DNA from: Tretioscincus oriximinensis | Lineage: Eukaryota > Chordata > Lepidosauria > Squamata > Gymnophthalmidae | Reading direction: 5' to 3' | DNA length: 64,000 bases | Assembly (NCBI GenBank): GCA_022410635.1 | Contig: JAJVDF010000228.1 | Location: forward strand, 877,289 to 941,288 | Shown: piece after piece, positions 60,930 to 64,000 of the stretch | Numbering within the stretch: the stretch's first letter is position 1 | Layout: each line of letters begins with the position of its first letter | Position numbers and translations under genes: made by a program | Notes under the pieces: generated by a model | The model's database searches: none | What the model was told of the DNA's origin: nothing | Seen by the model: the letters and a program-made list of their open reading frames with translations, nothing else

Positions 60930-61021
60930 TTAGGGGTATTCAGTCCCAAGCCAGATCTCACAAGCATTTCCAGTCCATCCTTCCCAGCATTCACAGTTTC
61001 CACAGCTACACACACCATTTC
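60930..61021 (-). CDS. ITGBL1: ITGBL1 last coding exon
   Basis: The terminal coding exon of integrin beta-like protein 1 reads, after the split Gly codon, [20 protein letters not shown], then EIWLGTEYP and a TAA stop (60930-60932). The acceptor on the - strand is a T-rich tract ending gttccag, and phase 1 continues exactly from the previous exon. It encodes the end of the last integrin-type EGF repeat, with the C-x-C-G-x-C-x-C spacing, and the short WLG(S/T)EYP C-terminus. The family is secreted and built of ten such repeats. The frame is intact. The protein has been linked to extracellular matrix and integrin signalling. Confidence 0.95.
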
Positions 61022-62869
61022 CTGGAACAAAACAATAGAGGCTGTAATTATCCATAACTGAAATATACTTCATTAAACCTGCCTTGCTCTGTAAATGTCA
61101 CCAAANGCATCAACAGGTTTCTCCCCCAACCCCTCTTTCCCCTCATATGTATTATTTTCTTTTTATGGAGAGAATTCCCTTGACAATTTGATTAAGAAGC
61201 CACATGCACAGAGAAAAAGAAGTCCAATAAACAGTAAGCAAAATCCTTCATTTGAGCAATGTCATCAAGCAAACCGCCAATGCTATAATTAAGCCATCAG
61301 GCTCTGCATCCAGCTGCCTCTGAGTTGGCTTTGCTTTTGCATTCACTCTCTAGCTATTGGCAAAAAGAGAAATTAGCCTCCTCTTGCTTTGGAGGGNGAC
61401 ATGCAGCGGCACCACACATGCCGATGCAGATGGATCCAGCAGATGTCAAATCCCTTCTTTAGCATCGCCTCCTTCCAAGCTCCCGGGCCTAGTTAAGAAG
61501 CAGAGGTTTAGATCTTAGACTCTGCTTCCTGCAACCCCATGCCTGCTCAACTTAGTCCTTTTCCAGTCCTAAGGAATTTTATGGTATTTTGCACCACTTG
61601 GAAATTTGATCCTTTTGCTACTTACCATGTTGTAGAACTGCTTAAATTCAGTTATATCATGTTAAGCTTTCAATTCATGACTTATANTGATCCAAGAAGG
61701 CCTTTAACAGACATCATAGGTATTCTAGGGTTGCTTTGTAATACTTTTATGGTCTCATAATAGCAAGACACTTTTGCAGCCAGGTACCAAATCTCAGTGT
61801 TATAAATCTTCCTATGGAAACCAATGGACAGTTCTTACAGATTTCTTATGACATTTTAGTATTCAGTAATCAAGGATCGTTTAGTCATAATTGCAGTAAT
61901 GCTACTGGGGCCAATGGGGGCAGGGAATGCTCCTACAAATTTGTCTTGCTGCCCCTTCCCAACCACTTGGTGACTTCTCCATGCACTCTCATCTTCTTTC
62001 TTTATCCAATACAACATGCTCCCAGGATATCGGAGATTTGACACATGGCTGCAGTGTGATTTACCTATCTTGGACAAGTCATGGATCATCTAGAAATTCC
62101 AAAATGGTGCCCTAGCCCAGTATAGCTGTAGATCTCAGTTATACTGGACCANAGGGCATACTGGACCAAGAGGCATGTGGACAGCACAATCTTATGGTTA
62201 GGTAAACCATGTAGATTTTTTCCCATCAGCGCTCCAGAAATCACTGCTACAAGTAGATTCACTCCAAAAACAACCAGGTTAGAAATTCTGGAAATTTGGC
62301 ACTGTCTTCAAATGCTCTTNGGAGACAGCAGCCAGACACTTAGCGGGTTGGACCATCCAGATGCATTTAGGCTATCTCAAGATAGTTGGGTTGTGTATCC
62401 TAGGCATTGAGATGCATTTGGATTGTGTATTATAGGACTGAATCACCCTTCAACCATGGGATACATAGACGGGTTTAGAAAGGCCCTGAATAGTTTGCTC
62501 TTTTGGCTTAGTCAAAACAAACTTGGAAAAGTAGGTTCTGATGCAACCTTGAAATGGATCTACTTCCACCTCAACCCATATTCCACCTTAAGATTACTTC
62601 CAGGTGCAATATCAATGTTTCTTCCACNATCTGTTCCCACTCCTTGATTATCACAAGTGAAAGCAAAAAGGTTACAAAATGTTGCATGTAGTATTCTGTG
62701 ATCATTAGATTGACCTAAAAAGATTCTTCTGTAAAATGGGTGTTTATAGAGTTTTTTATTCCCACATCACCATATCCACCTTTCATTTTTGCAATACGGA
62801 GGTTCTGCTGAGTTGCCACTTTAATGGCAGTGAATGGTGGCTTGTGATCAGGAGGAAATTGTACTACAC
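61022..62869 (-). other. ITGBL1: ITGBL1 last intron
   Basis: This 1848-bp intron has a GT donor (GTGTAG) at its right end and an AG acceptor (ttccag) at its left end on the - strand. It contains a weak repeat at 62040-62190 related to 41840-42080. No other exon was recognised in it. Confidence 0.9.
62040..62190. repeat. Unclassified repeat related to 41840-42080
   Basis: It contains gccctagcccagtatagctg and two copies of a actggacca unit, similar to the segment in FGF14 intron 3. The class is unknown. Confidence 0.4.
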
Positions 62870-62983
62870 CTGTGCAAATAAAGCCGTCATGCTTGTCGCA
62901 GTCTCTGTCATCGCACTCACAAAACTCTCCCGTGATGTACCATTTTTGAGGCGAACAGACACACTTTCCACAATGACAGGATC
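62870..62983 (-). CDS. ITGBL1: ITGBL1 penultimate coding exon
   Basis: This 114-bp exon (38 codons' length, phase 1 at both ends) encodes most of an integrin-type EGF repeat. Residues read [20 protein letters not shown], then [18 protein letters not shown]. The C-x-C-G-x-C-x-C start and the CDDxxC motif are diagnostic of integrin beta stalk repeats. The acceptor on the - strand is tgtattttcag and the donor is CAG|GTGTAG. The symmetric 1-1 phase allows whole repeats to be duplicated or skipped, as is usual for this family. The reading frame joins the last exon without disruption. An integrin beta subunit is excluded because the next exon ends in the ITGBL1 C-terminus instead of a transmembrane segment. 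Confidence 0.95.
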
Positions 62984-64000
62984 CTGAAAATACAAAGACC
63001 GTTATGTGCACTGACAGACCAGTTTAGGCTTTTCAGTCATGCTGGAACAATTCAACCCACACAATCAGTGCCTTTTAATAAGTGATTGTCTACAAAGAGA
63101 GAATCGAGATAAAAGCCTATTGAAGAGAAGGATGCTGTAGAGGTGTGCCTTGAGTGTTCCTTATAGGTTTTGTAGCCATTTTCCTCTCCTTTTNTGAATT
63201 AACCAGTAGTTACTCTGAACAGAGGAATTTTCCTTTTATCCTAGAGCACTGAAATCAAGGCTTATTGATCCTATGAGGGGGGGAGGGGGGAGGGGGGGAG
63301 GGGGGAGGAGGAGAAATCATGTAGCACCTTTTGTTGGGACAAAGCAATAAACCATTTTTTGAAAACATTCTTTTCTATTAGCGAAAATAAGTTGGAAAGT
63401 AATTTTACCTCAATAATTTTATTATGAGATTTTATCCCTTTTTCAATTTAAGTAAAGATGTAAAATGTTCAGCAGTTATAAAAACAAGGACTTTGTAATC
63501 AAAGCAAATCTAAAAAAAGGTTAAAAAAGGAGAATAAAAATCTCAGGCTTGACTAATGCCTACACCACGTTCCACTGTTTGAACAAAAGCTAACTTTATA
63601 CTGAATGATAACAGACTTGTATATGATTTTTCTTATTCAGCGTTTTTCTCAAGGGAAGAATTTCCTTGCTGNCTACATTCAGTATTTCAGCTGAATATAT
63701 AACATTTAAGTCTAAGAACTAACCTTGCACTAACCCTTCACTAACCTTGACTTTTCAGAAATGGCATTTAAAGCAGCTTTTCATATTGTGTTTGCATGGA
63801 ACTATGAACCCTGAGCCCTCAATTTCCTGCACACTCAAGAAACAACAAGCACATTGCAAGACCATGTACTCATCTACTGCACATCCACCCAAAGGTTTTG
63901 CTTCTTGTACTGCTTGATATGCCCAGAAGCAACTAGTGGGTCAATATGAGAAACATAATTCTAGATTGGTTGGACTATGGATTGATTTGGCTTGATTATG
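62984..64000 (-). other. ITGBL1: ITGBL1 intron upstream of the penultimate exon
   Basis: This is the 3' portion of the preceding intron on the - strand. It contains a G-rich tract at 63277-63308. No further exon was recognised before the window ends. Confidence 0.7.
63277..63308 (+). repeat. Poly-G/A tract with quadruplex potential
   Basis: Four runs of six or seven G separated by single A residues, then short GGA units, lie on the + strand, which is the antisense strand of ITGBL1. It is an ideal G-quadruplex pattern by sequence rule. Confidence 0.8.

Noticed and set aside
62715..63011. Single-exon reading of the 98-residue - strand frame
   Set aside because: Both ends run past clear splice sites; only 62870-62983 has the integrin EGF-repeat pattern.
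1..64000. CRISPR array, operon or bacterial features
   Set aside because: Spliced vertebrate genes and LINE/SINE/hAT content show that this is animal nuclear DNA; the repeats are not regularly spaced with unique spacers.

Overview
The window is vertebrate nuclear DNA carrying the 3' ends of two convergent genes embedded in repeat-rich intron and intergenic sequence. The + strand holds the last two coding exons of FGF14 (fibroblast growth factor homologous factor 4): a 199-bp exon at 42557-42755 and the terminal coding exon at 45824-45960. The - strand holds the last two coding exons of ITGBL1 (integrin beta-like 1): 62870-62983 and 60930-61021. Splice sites, reading phases and stop codons agree for all four. 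FGF14 and ITGBL1 are also tail-to-tail neighbours in mammals, which supports both calls. No complete gene, tRNA, rRNA or CRISPR array was recognised.

The repeat content suggests a squamate reptile (lizard or snake). It combines CR1 LINEs, L2-like LINEs, 5'-truncated L1s, several non-autonomous hAT elements with 8-bp target duplications, and two tRNA-derived SINE families, some with TTC tails. This is inferred from repeat types; the species cannot be named. Roughly forty isolated N positions and one 322-base gap (21073-21394) are assembly features.

Layout: 1-42556 is intron 3 of FGF14. It contains an alternating inverted-repeat array at its left edge (88-750), three copies of a 78-bp palindromic MITE (2795, 12952, 32906), an L1 with a 19-bp target duplication (5264-7370), a three-layer nest of repeats (15317-16440), several foldback repeats, a CpG-rich TATA-containing unit that may be a solo LTR (about 17500-17980), CR1, L2-like and SINE insertions, two hAT elements (24060-24247 and 37411-38156) and a long TTC/TCC tract (40023-40203). 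42756-45823 is intron 4. 45961 onward is FGF14 3' UTR (end uncertain, candidate poly(A) signals at 48145, 48305 and 49492), followed by intergenic sequence with a hAT element at 48568-48787, a CR1 fragment, SINEs and a 586-bp hAT element with two nested hairpins (58583-59168). ITGBL1 occupies about 60.3-64 kb.

FGF14 is an intracellular modulator of voltage-gated sodium channels in neurons. ITGBL1 is a secreted protein built of integrin-type EGF repeats. Nothing in the sequence links the two functionally; they share only the convergent arrangement. No new gene system was found. The most unusual structures are the foldback repeats, the modular SINE tails and the TATA-containing unit.
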